Both the position numbers and the translations under genes were made by a program. Shown in pieces: positions 46,953-57,171 of a stretch of DNA of 64,000 bases; the stretch's first letter is position 1; every line of letters starts with the position of its first letter. The DNA is from an uncultured Eubacteriales bacterium (lineage in GTDB: Bacteria > Bacillota > Clostridia > TANB77 > CAG-508), in contig CATKWX010000002.1 of NCBI GenBank assembly GCA_949840345.1, positions 95,649 to 159,648 on the forward strand, given 5' to 3'. Under the pieces are notes generated by a model that had not been told where the DNA came from, did not search any database, and was given only the letters and a program-made list of their open reading frames with translations.

Positions 46953-49187
46953 CTAAATTCTATCTTGTATTGTTCTATGAATTACGTCTAATTGTTGTTC
47001 TCTTGTTAATTTTATAAAGTTAACAGCATATCCAGAAACACGAATTGTAAGTTGTGGGTAATTTTCTGGATGTTCCATAGCATCTTCTAATAATGCTCTA
47101 TCAAATACGTTAACATTTATATGGTGACCTGTTTTTGCAAAGTATCCATCTAACATATTAACTAAGTTTGTTATTCTGTCTCCTTCGTCTTTTCCTAAAG
47201 CTTTTGGAGTAATAGCAAATGTATAAGATATACCATCTTCAGAATAGTCGTATGGAAGTTTTGCTATTGTGTTTAATACAGCAAGTGAACCGTTTGTATC
47301 TCTTCCGTGTAATGGGTTTGCACCTGGTCCAAATGGTTCTCCACCACGTCTTCCATCAGGAGTATTACCTGTATTTTTACCATAAACAACGTTAGATGTA
47401 ATTGTTAATATAGATAATGTGTGTTTTGAACCTCTGTATGTTTGATATCTTCTTAATTTTCTCATAAATGTTTTAACTATATCAACAGCTATAGAGTCAA
47501 CTCTATCATCATCATTACCATATTTAGGGAAGTCACCTTCTACTTGGTAATCAACAGCTAAACCTGTTTCATCTCTAATAACTTTAACTTTAGCATATTT
47601 AATTGCTGATAAAGAATCTGCAACAACAGATAAACCAGCTATACCACAAGCCATAGTTCTTAATATTTCTTTATCGTGTAAAGCCATTTCTAATGCTTCA
47701 TAAGAATATTTGTCATGCATATAGTGAATAGCATTTAATGCTTTAATATATATTTTTGCAACATAATCCATCATTACATTGTATTTTGCCATAACTTCAT
47801 CATAGTCTAAATATTCAGAAGTAATTGGCTCAAATCTTGTTGTGATTTGTTTTCCAGAGTTTTCATCTCTACCACCATTGATAGCATATAATAATGCTTT
47901 TGCAAGGTTTGCTCTAGCTCCGAAGAATTGCATTTGTTTACCAATTCTCATTGCAGAAACGCAACAAGCTATACCATAATCGTCACCAAGCATTGGTCTC
48001 ATTAAGTCGTCGTTTTCGTATTGGATAGAAGATGTTTTTATAGACATATTTGTTGCATATCTCTTAAATCCATCTGGCAAACTGTTAGACCATAAAACTG
48101 TTAAGTTTGGTTCTGGAGCAGGTCCTAATGTTGTTAATGTGTGTAGTACTCTGAATGAGTTCTTTGTAACTAAAGTTCTTCCGTCTACACCCATACCACC
48201 AATAGATTCTGTTACCCATACAGGGTCTCCACTAAATAGAGAATTATATTCTGGTGCTCTTAAGAATCTAACTAATCTTAATTTCATAACAAAATGATCC
48301 ATTAATTCTTGAGCCTCAGCTTCTGTTAAAGTACCATTAGCTAAATCTCTTTCAATGTAAATATCTATGAAAGTAGATGTTCTACCAATACTCATAGCAG
48401 CACCGTTTTGGTCTTTAATAGCTCCTAAATATCCAAAGTATAACCATTGAATAGCTTCTTTAGCATTTGCAGCTGGAACTGATATATCAAATCCGTATTT
48501 TGCTGCCATTCCTTTTAAGTCATTTAATGCTTTTATTTGGTCAGATATTTCTTCTCTTTCTCTAATTACATCTGCTGTAAATTCATCTACGTCTAAAACG
48601 TCTAATTCTAATTTCTTTTCTTCAATTAAAGCGTCTACACCATAAAGTGCAACTCTTCTGTAGTCTCCTATAATTCTTCCACGTCCATATCCATCAGGTA
48701 AACCTGTTATTAAGTGAGAACTTCTTGCAGCTCTAATATCTGGTGTATAAACTTGGAAAACACCATCATTATGTGTTTTTCTTAAGTTGTGATAAATATA
48801 TTGTGTATTTTCATCAACTTTTAATCCATAGCTTTCTGCTGATTTTTCTACTATACGAATACCACCAGCAGGCATAATTGCTCTTTTTAAAGGAGCATCT
48901 GTTTGAAGACCTACTATTTGTTCTAGTTCTTTCTTTATATATCCGGCATCATAAGCATTAACTGCAGATGGTGTTTTTGTATCTGCATCTAAAACTCCAC
49001 CGTTATCTCTTTCTTTTTTGTATAAATCTAAAACTTCGTTCCATAATTCTTTTGTTTTTTCTGTAGCTTCAGCTAAAAAGCTATCATCACCAGTATATGG
49101 TGTATAGTTATGTTGAATGAAATCTCTAACATTGATTTCTTCTTGCCATTCGCCACATTTAAAACTGTTCCATTGATCAAATTTCAT
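46953..49187 (-). CDS. pflB: Pyruvate formate-lyase
   Basis: PflB converts pyruvate and CoA to formate and acetyl-CoA by a glycyl-radical mechanism, a hallmark of anaerobic metabolism. The 744-residue protein has the active-site Cys pair in [10 protein letters not shown] (about 400), the PflB-type [13 protein letters not shown], and the C-terminal radical site [14 protein letters not shown] with the Gly in SGY. AGGAGG precedes ATG 49187. Length and motifs match genuine PflB rather than glycerol or choline lyases. Confidence 0.96.
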   Translation of the reverse strand: MKFDQWNSFKCGEWQEEINVRDFIQHNYTPYTGDDSFLAEATEKTKELWNEVLDLYKKERDNGGVLDADTKTPSAVNAYDAGYIKKELEQIVGLQTDAPLKRAIMPAGGIRIVEKSAESYGLKVDENTQYIYHNLRKTHNDGVFQVYTPDIRAARSSHLITGLPDGYGRGRIIGDYRRVALYGVDALIEEKKLELDVLDVDEFTADVIREREEISDQIKALNDLKGMAAKYGFDISVPAANAKEAIQWLYFGYLGAIKDQNGAAMSIGRTSTFIDIYIERDLANGTLTEAEAQELMDHFVMKLRLVRFLRAPEYNSLFSGDPVWVTESIGGMGVDGRTLVTKNSFRVLHTLTTLGPAPEPNLTVLWSNSLPDGFKRYATNMSIKTSSIQYENDDLMRPMLGDDYGIACCVSAMRIGKQMQFFGARANLAKALLYAINGGRDENSGKQITTRFEPITSEYLDYDEVMAKYNVMMDYVAKIYIKALNAIHYMHDKYSYEALEMALHDKEILRTMACGIAGLSVVADSLSAIKYAKVKVIRDETGLAVDYQVEGDFPKYGNDDDRVDSIAVDIVKTFMRKLRRYQTYRGSKHTLSILTITSNVVYGKNTGNTPDGRRGGEPFGPGANPLHGRDTNGSLAVLNTIAKLPYDYSEDGISYTFAITPKALGKDEGDRITNLVNMLDGYFAKTGHHINVNVFDRALLEDAMEHPENYPQLTIRVSGYAVNFIKLTREQQLDVIHRTIQDRI

Positions 49188-49351
49188 ATAAAAAACCTCC
49201 TATAATGTTATTTTTAACAAAGTATATATTAATATACTCACAACTATCAATAATAACACAAAAGAAAAGTAATATCAATATATTGAATGCAAAAAAATGC
49301 AAAAATTGTAGAAATTTTAATATACATATGATATTATTATATTGCAAATAT

Positions 49352-49379
49352 TGTAGGGGCGGGACTCTAAGTCCGCCCG
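49352..49379. repeat. REP-like hairpin
   Basis: TGTAGGGGCGGGACTC/AGTCCGCCCG before the dgt-like gene. Confidence 0.8.
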
Positions 49380-49411
49380 CCATATAAGAAATCATACAAG
49401 GGAGGAAACGT

Positions 49412-50602
49412 ATGGACGAGGCTTTACAAAAAATAAAACAAAATATGTTAGATAAAGAGATATTATTATCTTCATTTGCTTGTAAATCAGAAAAAGCAAT
49501 TAAATTACAAGATGAAGAGGATGATATGAGACCAGACTTTTTTAAAGATATAGATAGAATAATACATTCACTTGGATATACAAGATATATAGATAAAACA
49601 CAAGTGTTTTCATTTATACAAAATGACCATATAACACATAGAGTATTGCACGTTCAGTTAGTTGCGAAAATTGCAAGAACAATAGGAAGAAGCTTAAACT
49701 TAAATGAAGACCTAATAGAAGCAATAGCACTAGGGCACGATATAGGTCATACACCATTTGGGCATACTGGAGAAAAATTTTTAAATGATATATGTAAAAG
49801 AGAAGGCATTGGATATTTTTGCCATAATGCACAAAGCGTAAGAGTGTTGAAAGATTTAGAAAACTTAAACATAACAGTGCAAACTTTAGACGGCATATTA
49901 GCACATAATGGAGAGATATTACAAAATGTTTATGCACCTGATTTTTCTAAAACAAAAGAGCAATTTATAGAAGATTTAGACAATGTGTTTAATACTGAAA
50001 ATTATAGCAAAAAGGTAAAATCAATGACACTAGAGGGATGTGTAGTTAGAATATCTGATATAATTGCATATATAGGAAGAGATATAGAAGATGCAATTAT
50101 AGTAGGTGCAATAAAAAGGAGTGATTTACCATACTACATAACAAGGGTACTTGGAAATAATAATTCAAAAATAGTAGATACATTAGTAAAAGATATAATA
50201 ATAAATAGTCAAGGGAAAAATTATATAGAATTATCAAAGGACGTATTTGATGCATTGATGGAGTTAAAACGTTGGAATTACAAGAATATATATGAATCGG
50301 AAATGGCAACAGGGCATAACAATGTGTTAGAAAATTTATTTAATAATTTATATGAAGCTTATTTAGAAAGAATAAATAATATTAATTATCTAACTAGAAT
50401 AGAGATAGAAGAAAACATAGATAAGTCAGATAAAATCTTTTATGAATTTTTGAATAATAAAACTATTGAGTATTTAGAAAATACAGATAAAAGAAGAATT
50501 ATAATAGACTACATTGCAGGTCAAACAGACAAATTTTTCTTATCAGAGTGCGAAAAATATGTTTATGGCTTTAGGAACAATATGTTGCAAACACTGCATT
50601 AA
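49412..50602 (+). CDS. HD-domain dNTP triphosphohydrolase-like protein
   Basis: The 396-residue protein has the HD metal-binding residues of the Dgt family: THRVLHVQLVAKIARTIG, ALGHDIGHTPFGHTGE (about 110-125), CHNAQSVRVL and an Asp in VVRISDIIAYIGRDIEDA. The family hydrolyses dNTPs to deoxynucleoside and triphosphate. GGAGG lies before ATG 49412. Family call firm, exact substrate not. Confidence 0.88.
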   Translation: MDEALQKIKQNMLDKEILLSSFACKSEKAIKLQDEEDDMRPDFFKDIDRIIHSLGYTRYIDKTQVFSFIQNDHITHRVLHVQLVAKIARTIGRSLNLNEDLIEAIALGHDIGHTPFGHTGEKFLNDICKREGIGYFCHNAQSVRVLKDLENLNITVQTLDGILAHNGEILQNVYAPDFSKTKEQFIEDLDNVFNTENYSKKVKSMTLEGCVVRISDIIAYIGRDIEDAIIVGAIKRSDLPYYITRVLGNNNSKIVDTLVKDIIINSQGKNYIELSKDVFDALMELKRWNYKNIYESEMATGHNNVLENLFNNLYEAYLERINNINYLTRIEIEENIDKSDKIFYEFLNNKTIEYLENTDKRRIIIDYIAGQTDKFFLSECEKYVYGFRNNMLQTLH

Positions 50603-50649
50603 TATGATATATTTAGTTAAAATTAACCTAGGAAGGAGGGAATATTTAT

Positions 50650-51540
50650 ATGAAGAAAAACATAATTTTAGGAATTATAATTGCACTATTACTAGTAGCT
50701 GTAGTAGTAGAAGGATTTTTCTTATGGAAACAAAATAGCGACAAAAAGAAAGAAGAAGGAAAAGGAGATACAGAACAAGTAGAACAAACACCATCACCAG
50801 AGCCATCAACAAAACCAAAAGAACTTCCAAAAGATGAAACACTTGATGGAGAAAATTTTAAAATATCAAAGAAATATAGTAACCCAAAAGAAAATGAACT
50901 TGTATACACATACTTAACTGTAACAGTTGAAGAAAAGAGAGATATAGAGGAACAGAACATATACGAGTACAAATATGAAATTCCACAAATAAATCTTGAA
51001 TCAAAAGAAATAGAAAAAATAAACAAAGAAATATTAGAAAAATATGAAAATATAATAGATAAAGTAAATGAAAAGCAATTTATTGATTTTGAAAGTGAAG
51101 CTCTATATTATGAGTATTATGAAAACAATGGAATATTATCATTAGTTATGATAGATACAGCAGAAGCAGGAGGGGCTTATCTTAGCAAAACATATAACAT
51201 AGATATTTCAGCAAAAAAAGAAATAGATAATGCAAAACTATTGGAAAAAGTAGATGTTACTGAAAATGATTTAAATAAAAAAATAATTAAAGCTATTGAA
51301 AATTTAGAAATGTATAAAAGCAATAATGATTTTGAAAAAGGACAAAAAGATAAGTCAATAAATAAATATAAAAATGTTTCAGCAGATGAAATAACACTAT
51401 ATATAAATGAAAAAAATAATTTATGTGCAGGCCTTGTTGTACATGCAATAGCAGGTGGAGAATTTACAAATGCGGTAGTTGATTTAAAAACAGAAAAGGG
51501 TATAGAAATAAAGGAAAAGAATATGAAGTTAATAGATTAA
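50650..51540 (+). CDS. Membrane-anchored PdaC/DUF3298-like protein
   Basis: The 296-residue product has one N-terminal membrane segment (about 5-26), a Lys/Glu then Pro-rich linker (EQTPSPEPSTKPKELP), and an external domain with YKYEIPQINLESKEIEKINKEI (DUF4163/PdaC type) followed by a DUF3298-like part (AGGAYLSKTYNIDISAKKEI, KNNLCAGLVVHAIAGGEF). Such proteins occur on the surface of Firmicutes and lack a known catalytic role. GGAAGGAGGG precedes ATG 50650. Confidence 0.7.
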   Translation: MKKNIILGIIIALLLVAVVVEGFFLWKQNSDKKKEEGKGDTEQVEQTPSPEPSTKPKELPKDETLDGENFKISKKYSNPKENELVYTYLTVTVEEKRDIEEQNIYEYKYEIPQINLESKEIEKINKEILEKYENIIDKVNEKQFIDFESEALYYEYYENNGILSLVMIDTAEAGGAYLSKTYNIDISAKKEIDNAKLLEKVDVTENDLNKKIIKAIENLEMYKSNNDFEKGQKDKSINKYKNVSADEITLYINEKNNLCAGLVVHAIAGGEFTNAVVDLKTEKGIEIKEKNMKLID

Positions 51541-51568
51541 AAGAGAAAATAGAGAGATTTGATGTAAT

Positions 51569-51594
51569 GGGCACGCCAGCGGCGTGCCCCTACA
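51569..51594. repeat. REP-like hairpin, inverted orientation
   Basis: GGGCACGCC/GGCGTGCCCCTACA between convergent genes. Confidence 0.75.
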
Positions 51595-51618
51595 ATATTA
51601 TTATCTTTTTTTAAACTC

Positions 51619-52134
51619 TTATTCCTTAACTGCTTTTGCTTTTGCCTTTGTTTTTTTTATTTCTTTATGTTCTTCTAATTCAGATGTACAATGTGGGCAT
51701 CTTGTTGCTTTATAGTTTATTTCGCTTAAGCAGTAAGGGCATATTTTTGTTGTTGGCTCTTTTACAACTTCTTCAACTTCAGCTACTTTTTTTCCTTTTT
51801 TATTTAATTTGACTTTTTTAGCAAGTTTTTCAAGCTTTTCTTTACTCTTTGCATTTGCAGTATTTATAGTTCTTAAGATAATGAATAACACAAAAGCTAC
51901 AATTAAAAAGTTAATAACTGCTGTTAAAAATGTACCATAATCTAATGCTTGTCCAGAATTTCCTAGTGGAATAGTTCCTTTTACTTCAGCTCCACCAATT
52001 AACCCAAGAATTGGCTTAATAAAACAAGAAGTTAGGGCATTTACTATACTAGTAAATGCACCACCAATAATAACACCGACAGCCATATCCATAACATTTC
52101 CTTTTGAAATAAATTCTTTAAATTCTTTTAACAT
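51619..52134 (-). CDS. mscL: Large-conductance mechanosensitive channel MscL with zinc-ribbon tail
   Basis: MscL opens under membrane tension to release solutes. Residues 1-95 are standard: EFKEFISKGNVMDMAVGVIIGGAF (pore helix M1), extracellular loop, M2 (AVINFLIVAFVLFIILRTIN). The usual short C-terminal bundle is replaced by a Lys-rich linker and a zinc ribbon with two Cys pairs (CPYCLSEI, CPHCTSEL), then a charged tail; 171 residues against about 130-150. Zinc-ribbon tails occur in some MscL sequences of this lineage; their role is unknown. Confidence 0.9.
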   Translation of the reverse strand: MLKEFKEFISKGNVMDMAVGVIIGGAFTSIVNALTSCFIKPILGLIGGAEVKGTIPLGNSGQALDYGTFLTAVINFLIVAFVLFIILRTINTANAKSKEKLEKLAKKVKLNKKGKKVAEVEEVVKEPTTKICPYCLSEINYKATRCPHCTSELEEHKEIKKTKAKAKAVKE

Positions 52135-52182
52135 ATTTTTTTCCCTCCTAATATTACATATATTTATTGATTTTTAGATTAA

Positions 52183-52324
52183 CAATATAATATATATAAT
52201 TTTTAAATGAACGGATGTGGGGACCGGCAAATTACAAGCTGTAGAAGAAATTACGAAAGTAAATTTCGGCATACAGCTTGTTATGCAGTTGGGAGTGAAT
52301 TTAAAAAATTATATATATTATATT
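52183..52324. repeat. MITE-like element, family 1, copy 2
   Basis: About 140 nt, between arms AATATAATATATATAATTTT and AAAATTATATATATTATATT. The core includes GAACGGATGTGGGGACCGGC and AAATTTCGGCATACAGCTTG. It matches copy 3 closely and copy 1 in reverse. No ORF. Confidence 0.85.
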
Positions 52325-52335
52325 GTAGTGAAAAA

Positions 52336-53245
52336 TTAATTAAGTTGTATTGTTCCTACTATTTCATTTATATCATCAATTTTATGTTTCTTCATATAAT
52401 TTTCAATACCTTCTACAGCCTTTATACTAACATCTGGGCTTATAAAATTTCCACAACCAATAGAAACAGCATTTGCACCAGCTATCATAAACTCTATTGC
52501 GTCATCTCCTGTAACAATTCCACCCATACCTAAAACTGGTATATTAACAGCTTTTGCTACTTGATAAACCATACGTACTGCAACTGGCTTTACAGCAGGA
52601 CCAGACAAACCGCCTGTGTTATTGGCGAGCTTTGGTCTTCTTGTATCTATATTAATACTCATACCAAGTAAAGTATTAATAAGAGAAACTGCATCTGCTC
52701 CAGCATCTTCTACAGCTCTTGCAGTTGAAGTAATATCTGTAACATTTGGTGTAAGCTTAACAATAAGTGGTTTATCTAAAACCTTTCTAACAGCTGAAGT
52801 TACTTCTTTTACACCTTCATAAGTTGTACCAAAAGCAAGACAACCAGCTTTAACATTAGGGCAAGACAAATTAAGTTCAACACCATCTATATCTAATGTA
52901 TTTAATATTTTACAAAGTTCAACATACTCATCAATTGAACTACCACAAGCATTAACAATAATTGCTGTATCAAACTTTCTAAGCCAAGGTAAGTCGTTTT
53001 CAGCAAAGTATTCGACTCCGGGATTTTGTAGACCAATACTATTTAGCATACCACTTGGAGTTTCACAAATTCTTGGTGGTTTATTTCCAGGACGAGGTTT
53101 TAGAGAAGTACCCTTTGTAATAATTCCACCTAATTTATTTAAATCTATAAACTGATCAAACTCTCTTCCATAACCAAAAGTACCGAGAAGCAACAGTTAC
53201 AGGATTTTTCATTTTAATACCTGCAAAATTAATATTTGTATTCAT
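52336..53245 (-). CDS. pyrD: Dihydroorotate dehydrogenase, catalytic subunit (class 1B), +1 shift at CGG
   Basis: PyrD oxidises dihydroorotate to orotate; class 1B works with PyrK. ATG 53245 after AAGGAG gives MNTNINFAGIKMKNPVTVAS, then CGG at plus-strand 53183-53185 after 20 codons. Skipping the C at 53185 gives GTFGYGREFDQF, the conserved ASGTFG motif, and a 302-residue product with KPRPGNKPPRICETPSG, the catalytic Cys of 1B enzymes in NLSCPNVK, and GMGGI. This is the only site where the recovered Gly codon is GGT. pyrK follows upstream on the same strand. Confidence 0.94.
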
Positions 53246-53311
53246 AACAATTCTCCTTATATTAAAATTTATATCAAATTAAATTCGAAAAAGAAACAAG
53301 TATGACTAGGC

Positions 53312-53371
53312 ATTTTACAAATAAAAAGCGGAGGTGTACGTTGGTACATCGAGCATTTTTATTTGTAAAAT
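53312..53371. repeat. Palindrome between pyrK and pyrD
   Basis: ATTTTACAAATAAAAA at 53312-53327 and its complement at 53356-53371 flank a 28-nt GC-richer loop. The arrangement resembles the larger nested palindromes but the insert is very short. Confidence 0.6.
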
Positions 53372-53403
53372 AACGACGTCAGACGCAGTTTATTTTTTGA
53401 ATT

Positions 53404-54192
53404 TTATAATTCTACGTAACTTGCGTCAAAAACAGGCCCCGCCTTACACACATGCACATATTGAGGCGCATCAGCAGGACTTGCAGAAGTTTTTACTGCA
53501 CAGCCAAGGCAAGCTCCAATTCCACATCCCATTTTTTCTTCTAAAGAAATTTGGCAAGGAATATTTCTTTCTATTGCTAGTTTTTGCACAGCTTTAAGCA
53601 TTGGTAATGGACCACAAGCATAAATACAGTCTGCTTTATTTTTATCTAAATCTTCTATTAAATAATTAATTGCAAATCCATTATTTGCATAGCTTCCATC
53701 ATCTGTTGTAATTACTAATTTTTGAGAAACCTTTGCAAATTCCTCTTCACATACTACAAAATCTTTACTTCTAAAGCCTAAATAAGTATTTACCTTTGCA
53801 TTTTTGCAAGCTACCTTTGCTAATTCGTGTAGTGGAAAAACTCCAATTCCTCCACCAATAATTGATATATTTTTATAATCTGCTAAATTAAAAGCACCGA
53901 AGCCTAAAGGACCTAATACATCTATATCGTCTCCGATATTTTTATTAGATAAAATTTCAGTTCCTTTTCCTTTAACTTGGAAAATAAAAGTTACAGTAGA
54001 ATTTTCTTTATTTATATCATATATACTAATTGGTCTTCTTAAAAATGGGTCGATATTATCACTTACTCTAATTTCTAAAAATTGACCAGGTCTTGCAGTA
54101 TCTGCAATTTCTTTTGTGGATACTGTGAATTTAAATGTATCTGATTTTAATTTAGATTTTTCAATTAACTTTGCTTTAATATTAACTGGCAT
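53404..54192 (-). CDS. pyrK: Dihydroorotate dehydrogenase electron-transfer subunit
   Basis: PyrK transfers electrons from PyrD to NAD via FAD and a 2Fe-2S cluster. The 262-residue product has the FAD-binding LRRPISIYDI (RxxS/T), GGGIGVFPLHELAK for nucleotide, and the cluster Cys residues in EEKMGCGIGACLGCAVKT and HVCKAGPVF. It is encoded immediately upstream of pyrD in transcription order, completing the class 1B enzyme. Length normal. Confidence 0.95.
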   Translation of the reverse strand: MPVNIKAKLIEKSKLKSDTFKFTVSTKEIADTARPGQFLEIRVSDNIDPFLRRPISIYDINKENSTVTFIFQVKGKGTEILSNKNIGDDIDVLGPLGFGAFNLADYKNISIIGGGIGVFPLHELAKVACKNAKVNTYLGFRSKDFVVCEEEFAKVSQKLVITTDDGSYANNGFAINYLIEDLDKNKADCIYACGPLPMLKAVQKLAIERNIPCQISLEEKMGCGIGACLGCAVKTSASPADAPQYVHVCKAGPVFDASYVEL

Positions 54193-54233
54193 TTTTTTAC
54201 CTCCACATATAATTTATTTTAAACTTATTTTAT

Positions 54234-54399
54234 AGCAATATAATAAAATAAAAAATCGAACACCCGCCTTCTGGTAGGTTTAACAGTAGATAGCCTAATT
54301 TTCGTAGCGATACAAATTAACGGAACGACGTTGGTCTGTTCCCTACATATTTCACCGCGTTTAAGGGTGTGGCAGATTTTTTATTTTCATTATATTGCT
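54234..54399. repeat. MITE-like element, family 2, copy A, with nested REP-like hairpin
   Basis: Locus-specific arms 54234-54258 and 54375-54399 (AGCAATATAATAAAATAAAA...) enclose a core beginning CGAACACCCGCCTTCTGGTA and ending AAGGGTGTGGCA. The core has a REP-like copy (54321-54347) inserted. The same core in opposite orientation lies at 56955-57103. Confidence 0.85.
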
Positions 54400-54418
54400 T
54401 AAATATTATTAAAAAGAT

Positions 54419-55363
54419 TTACAATAATTTCGTATGTTCAGAAATTGCAGAATTCAACTCATCTCTCATACGAATTGCTTCTGCACGAGTTGCCTTTGCA
54501 AAATCAACTTCTGCAAAAGTATCTTTCCAATTATCAGACTTATATGCACACATTAAACTTCTTGAAGCATTAACAATTCCACCTAATCCGTTTTTATCGA
54601 AGCCTAAAGCAATATCTTCAGCCTTTCCACCTTGAGCACCATAACCTGGAATTAAGAAATATGCTTTTGGCATAATCTTTCTTAATATTTCTATTTGTAC
54701 TGGATATGTTGCACCAACAACAGCTGAAGCAGAACTAAATCCAGATTCTCCAACCAATTCTTCTCCCCAAGAATTTACAAGCTCGGCAACTTTTTCGTAT
54801 ATAGCTTTTCCGTCTTCAGTTTTTAAATCTTGCAATTCTCCAGAAGACTTATTAGAAGTTTTAACTAACACAAACATACCTTTATTAAACTTTTTGCAAT
54901 CTTCGATAAAAGGTTTAATACTATCAATTCCTAAATATGGGTTAAGAGTAACAAAGTCAACATCATATATTGAATATGCTTCATCACCTATAGGTGTTTT
55001 TCCAATAAACGCATTTGAATATCCAGCAGCAGTAGTTCCAATATCTCCCCTTTTAATATCGGCAATAACCATCATACCTTTAAACTTTGCATAATTACAA
55101 GTCTTTTTGAATACTTCTAATCCTTGAATTCCAAACATTTCATAAAATGCAATTTGAGGTTTTACGGCAGGAACAATATCGCAAACTGCATCAATTAAAC
55201 TTTTATTAAATTCTAAAATAGCATCACAAGCACCCTCCAAATTTGCTGGATACTTTTCCTTTATACAATTAGGTAACATATCATACCTTGGATCTAACCC
55301 CATAACAGTTGGGTTATTTGTCTCCTTAATTTTTTCAATCAATAAATCAATAGCATTTTTCAT
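54419..55363 (-). CDS. pyrF: Orotidine 5'-phosphate decarboxylase (type 2)
   Basis: PyrF decarboxylates OMP to UMP. The 314 residues match the longer subfamily 2 (PTVMGLDPRYDMLP, KPQIAFYEMFG, the catalytic Lys-Asp motif VIADIKRGDIGTTAAGYSNAF, and VGATYPVQIEILRKIMP, IPGYGAQGG). Ordinary codon use, no in-frame CGG. Part of the minus-strand pyrimidine run pyrC-pyrF-pyrK-pyrD. Confidence 0.95.
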   Translation of the reverse strand: MKNAIDLLIEKIKETNNPTVMGLDPRYDMLPNCIKEKYPANLEGACDAILEFNKSLIDAVCDIVPAVKPQIAFYEMFGIQGLEVFKKTCNYAKFKGMMVIADIKRGDIGTTAAGYSNAFIGKTPIGDEAYSIYDVDFVTLNPYLGIDSIKPFIEDCKKFNKGMFVLVKTSNKSSGELQDLKTEDGKAIYEKVAELVNSWGEELVGESGFSSASAVVGATYPVQIEILRKIMPKAYFLIPGYGAQGGKAEDIALGFDKNGLGGIVNASRSLMCAYKSDNWKDTFAEVDFAKATRAEAIRMRDELNSAISEHTKLL

Positions 55364-55410
55364 TTTAAAATCATCCTTTCAATTTCTTTATTTATATAAA
55401 TTTGTTTAGG

Positions 55411-55550
55411 ATAATCATATATATAATTTTTAAATGAACGAATGTGGGGACCAACAAATTACAGACTGTAGAAGAAATTACGAAAGTAAATTTCGGCATA
55501 CAGGCTGTTATGCAGTTGGGAGTGAATTTAAAAAATTATATATATGAATT
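55411..55550. repeat. MITE-like element, family 1, copy 3
   Basis: About 140 nt between arms GGATAATCATATATATAATT and AATTATATATATGAATTATC; core ACGAATGTGGGGACCAACAA...GCAGTTGGGAGTGAAT. The outer GGATAAT/ATTATCC part is complementary but found only here. Confidence 0.85.
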
Positions 55551-55566
55551 ATCCGTAGATATAAAT

Positions 55567-56838
55567 TTATTTCTTATAAACCACATTCCCATTTACAATT
55601 GTATAAACAACTTGTCCCTTTAACTTCTTACCAATAAAAGGCGTATTTTTAGATTTTGAAACTATACTTTCCTTTTCATAAACATACTCTATGTTAGGGT
55701 CAAATATAGTTATATCTGCTATAGCTCCTTCTTTTATAACACCTCTATCTATTCCTAAAATTTTTGCTGGAGCATAAGAGGTTAATCTTACCATATCTAA
55801 ATAATCAATATATCCTGGGTCTATTAAATTAGTAATTGTAGCTGCAAGAGCAGTTTCAAATCCTATGATTCCATTTGGAGCCTTAGATAATTCTTTTGCT
55901 TTTTCTTCTTCAGAATGAGGAGCATGGTCTGTAATTATACAGTCAATTGTTCCATCTTTTAATCCTCTAATAATAGCTTTTTTATCAGTTTCTGTACGAA
56001 GAGGTGGATTCATTTTTGCATTTGTGCCACTTGTTAAAACTTCTTCTTCAGTAAAGCTATAATAATGTGGGCAAGTTTCGCAAGTTACATTAACACCACG
56101 TGCTTTTGCATCTCTAATCATATTAACAGAGGTTTTAGTACTTATATGACATATATGAGAGTGAACGTGGTTTGTTTCTGCAATTACAATTTCACGTGCT
56201 GCCATAATTTCTTCAGCTTCTGGTAAAACACCTAAAACTCCTAATTTTTCTGCAATAGGTCCTGCATTAATTGCACCTGCTGCAACAGATTTTTCTTCAC
56301 AATGAGATGCAACATAAGTTCCAAGTTTGCTTGCTTTTATAATAGCTTCCCTCATAAATCTAGAATTGGCAACTGGTATCCCGTCATCTGAAAATGCAAT
56401 AGCACCTGCATTTTTCAACTCTTCAAAATCAACTAATTCTTCGCCTTTTTCACCTTTTGTAACACTAGCATAAGGAAGCACATTACATTTTGCTACTTGT
56501 TTTGCCTTTTCTATAATTTGTTGCAAAACAATAGTGCTATCTGGGGTAGGATTTGTATTTGGCATAGGACAAATAGTTGTAAAACCACCCTTAACAGCAC
56601 TATTGCTTCCAGTTTCTATAGTTTCTTTGTGCTCAAACCCAGGTTCTCTTAAATGACAATGAATATCAATCATACCTGGAATAATTGATAATCCTTCACA
56701 ATTAATAATAGTATCAGCAGAATCCGTAATGTTTTTGGCAATTCTCTTGATTTTATTATCTTCTATTAAAATATCAGTTTTCTTTTGAGTATTTGTTGCA
56801 TAATCAATTAGAAAACCATTTTTAAGTAATAAAGTCAC
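55567..56838 (-). CDS. pyrC: Dihydroorotase
   Basis: PyrC closes carbamoyl-aspartate to dihydroorotate. GTG 56838 is chosen, 8 nt after AAGGAGG; the open frame further upstream has no ribosome site. 423 residues of the class I amidohydrolase type: IDIHCHLREPGFEHKE with the metal His pair and substrate Arg, SDDGIPV, ASHCEEKS, VHSHICHIST and the catalytic Asp in IITDHAPHS. First gene of the minus-strand pyrimidine unit. pyrB is not in the window. Confidence 0.95.
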   Translation of the reverse strand: MTLLLKNGFLIDYATNTQKKTDILIEDNKIKRIAKNITDSADTIINCEGLSIIPGMIDIHCHLREPGFEHKETIETGSNSAVKGGFTTICPMPNTNPTPDSTIVLQQIIEKAKQVAKCNVLPYASVTKGEKGEELVDFEELKNAGAIAFSDDGIPVANSRFMREAIIKASKLGTYVASHCEEKSVAAGAINAGPIAEKLGVLGVLPEAEEIMAAREIVIAETNHVHSHICHISTKTSVNMIRDAKARGVNVTCETCPHYYSFTEEEVLTSGTNAKMNPPLRTETDKKAIIRGLKDGTIDCIITDHAPHSEEEKAKELSKAPNGIIGFETALAATITNLIDPGYIDYLDMVRLTSYAPAKILGIDRGVIKEGAIADITIFDPNIEYVYEKESIVSKSKNTPFIGKKLKGQVVYTIVNGNVVYKK

Positions 56839-56954
56839 TTTTAAATTCCTCCTTAAAATGTATTTTGTAAATTTTATCATTATTTGTATAAAAAGTAAAT
56901 AATATGTTGAAATTTTTTTACGGATATGATAAATTAAGAAAAATTGATAATTTA

Positions 56955-57103
56955 ATTTCTAAATATATTATTAAAAATCTGCCACACCCTTAAACGCGGT
57001 ATATTGCGAAAAATATGTAAATATATTGCTACGAAAATAGGGCTATCTACTCTTAAAACTACCAGAAGGCGGGTGTTCGATTTTTAATAATATATTTAGA
57101 AAT
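56955..57103. repeat. MITE-like element, family 2, copy B
   Basis: Perfect 25-nt arms 56955-56979 and 57079-57103 (ATTTCTAAATATATTATTAA...) enclose the family-2 core (TGCCACACCCTTAAACGCGG...CAGAAGGCGGGTGTTCG), inverted relative to copy A. It fills most of the 333-nt gap between divergent pyrC and pyrE; no ORF. Confidence 0.85.
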
Positions 57104-57125
57104 AACAATTATTAATGTATGGATT

Positions 57126-57150
57126 TGTAGGGGCGAGCATTGCTCGTCCG
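57126..57150. repeat. REP-like hairpin before pyrE
   Basis: TGTAGGGGCGAGCATTGCTCGTCCG, a perfect short stem; its near mirror image follows the gene at 58033. Confidence 0.8.
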
Positions 57151-57171
57151 TAAATAAAGGGGGAAAATATA

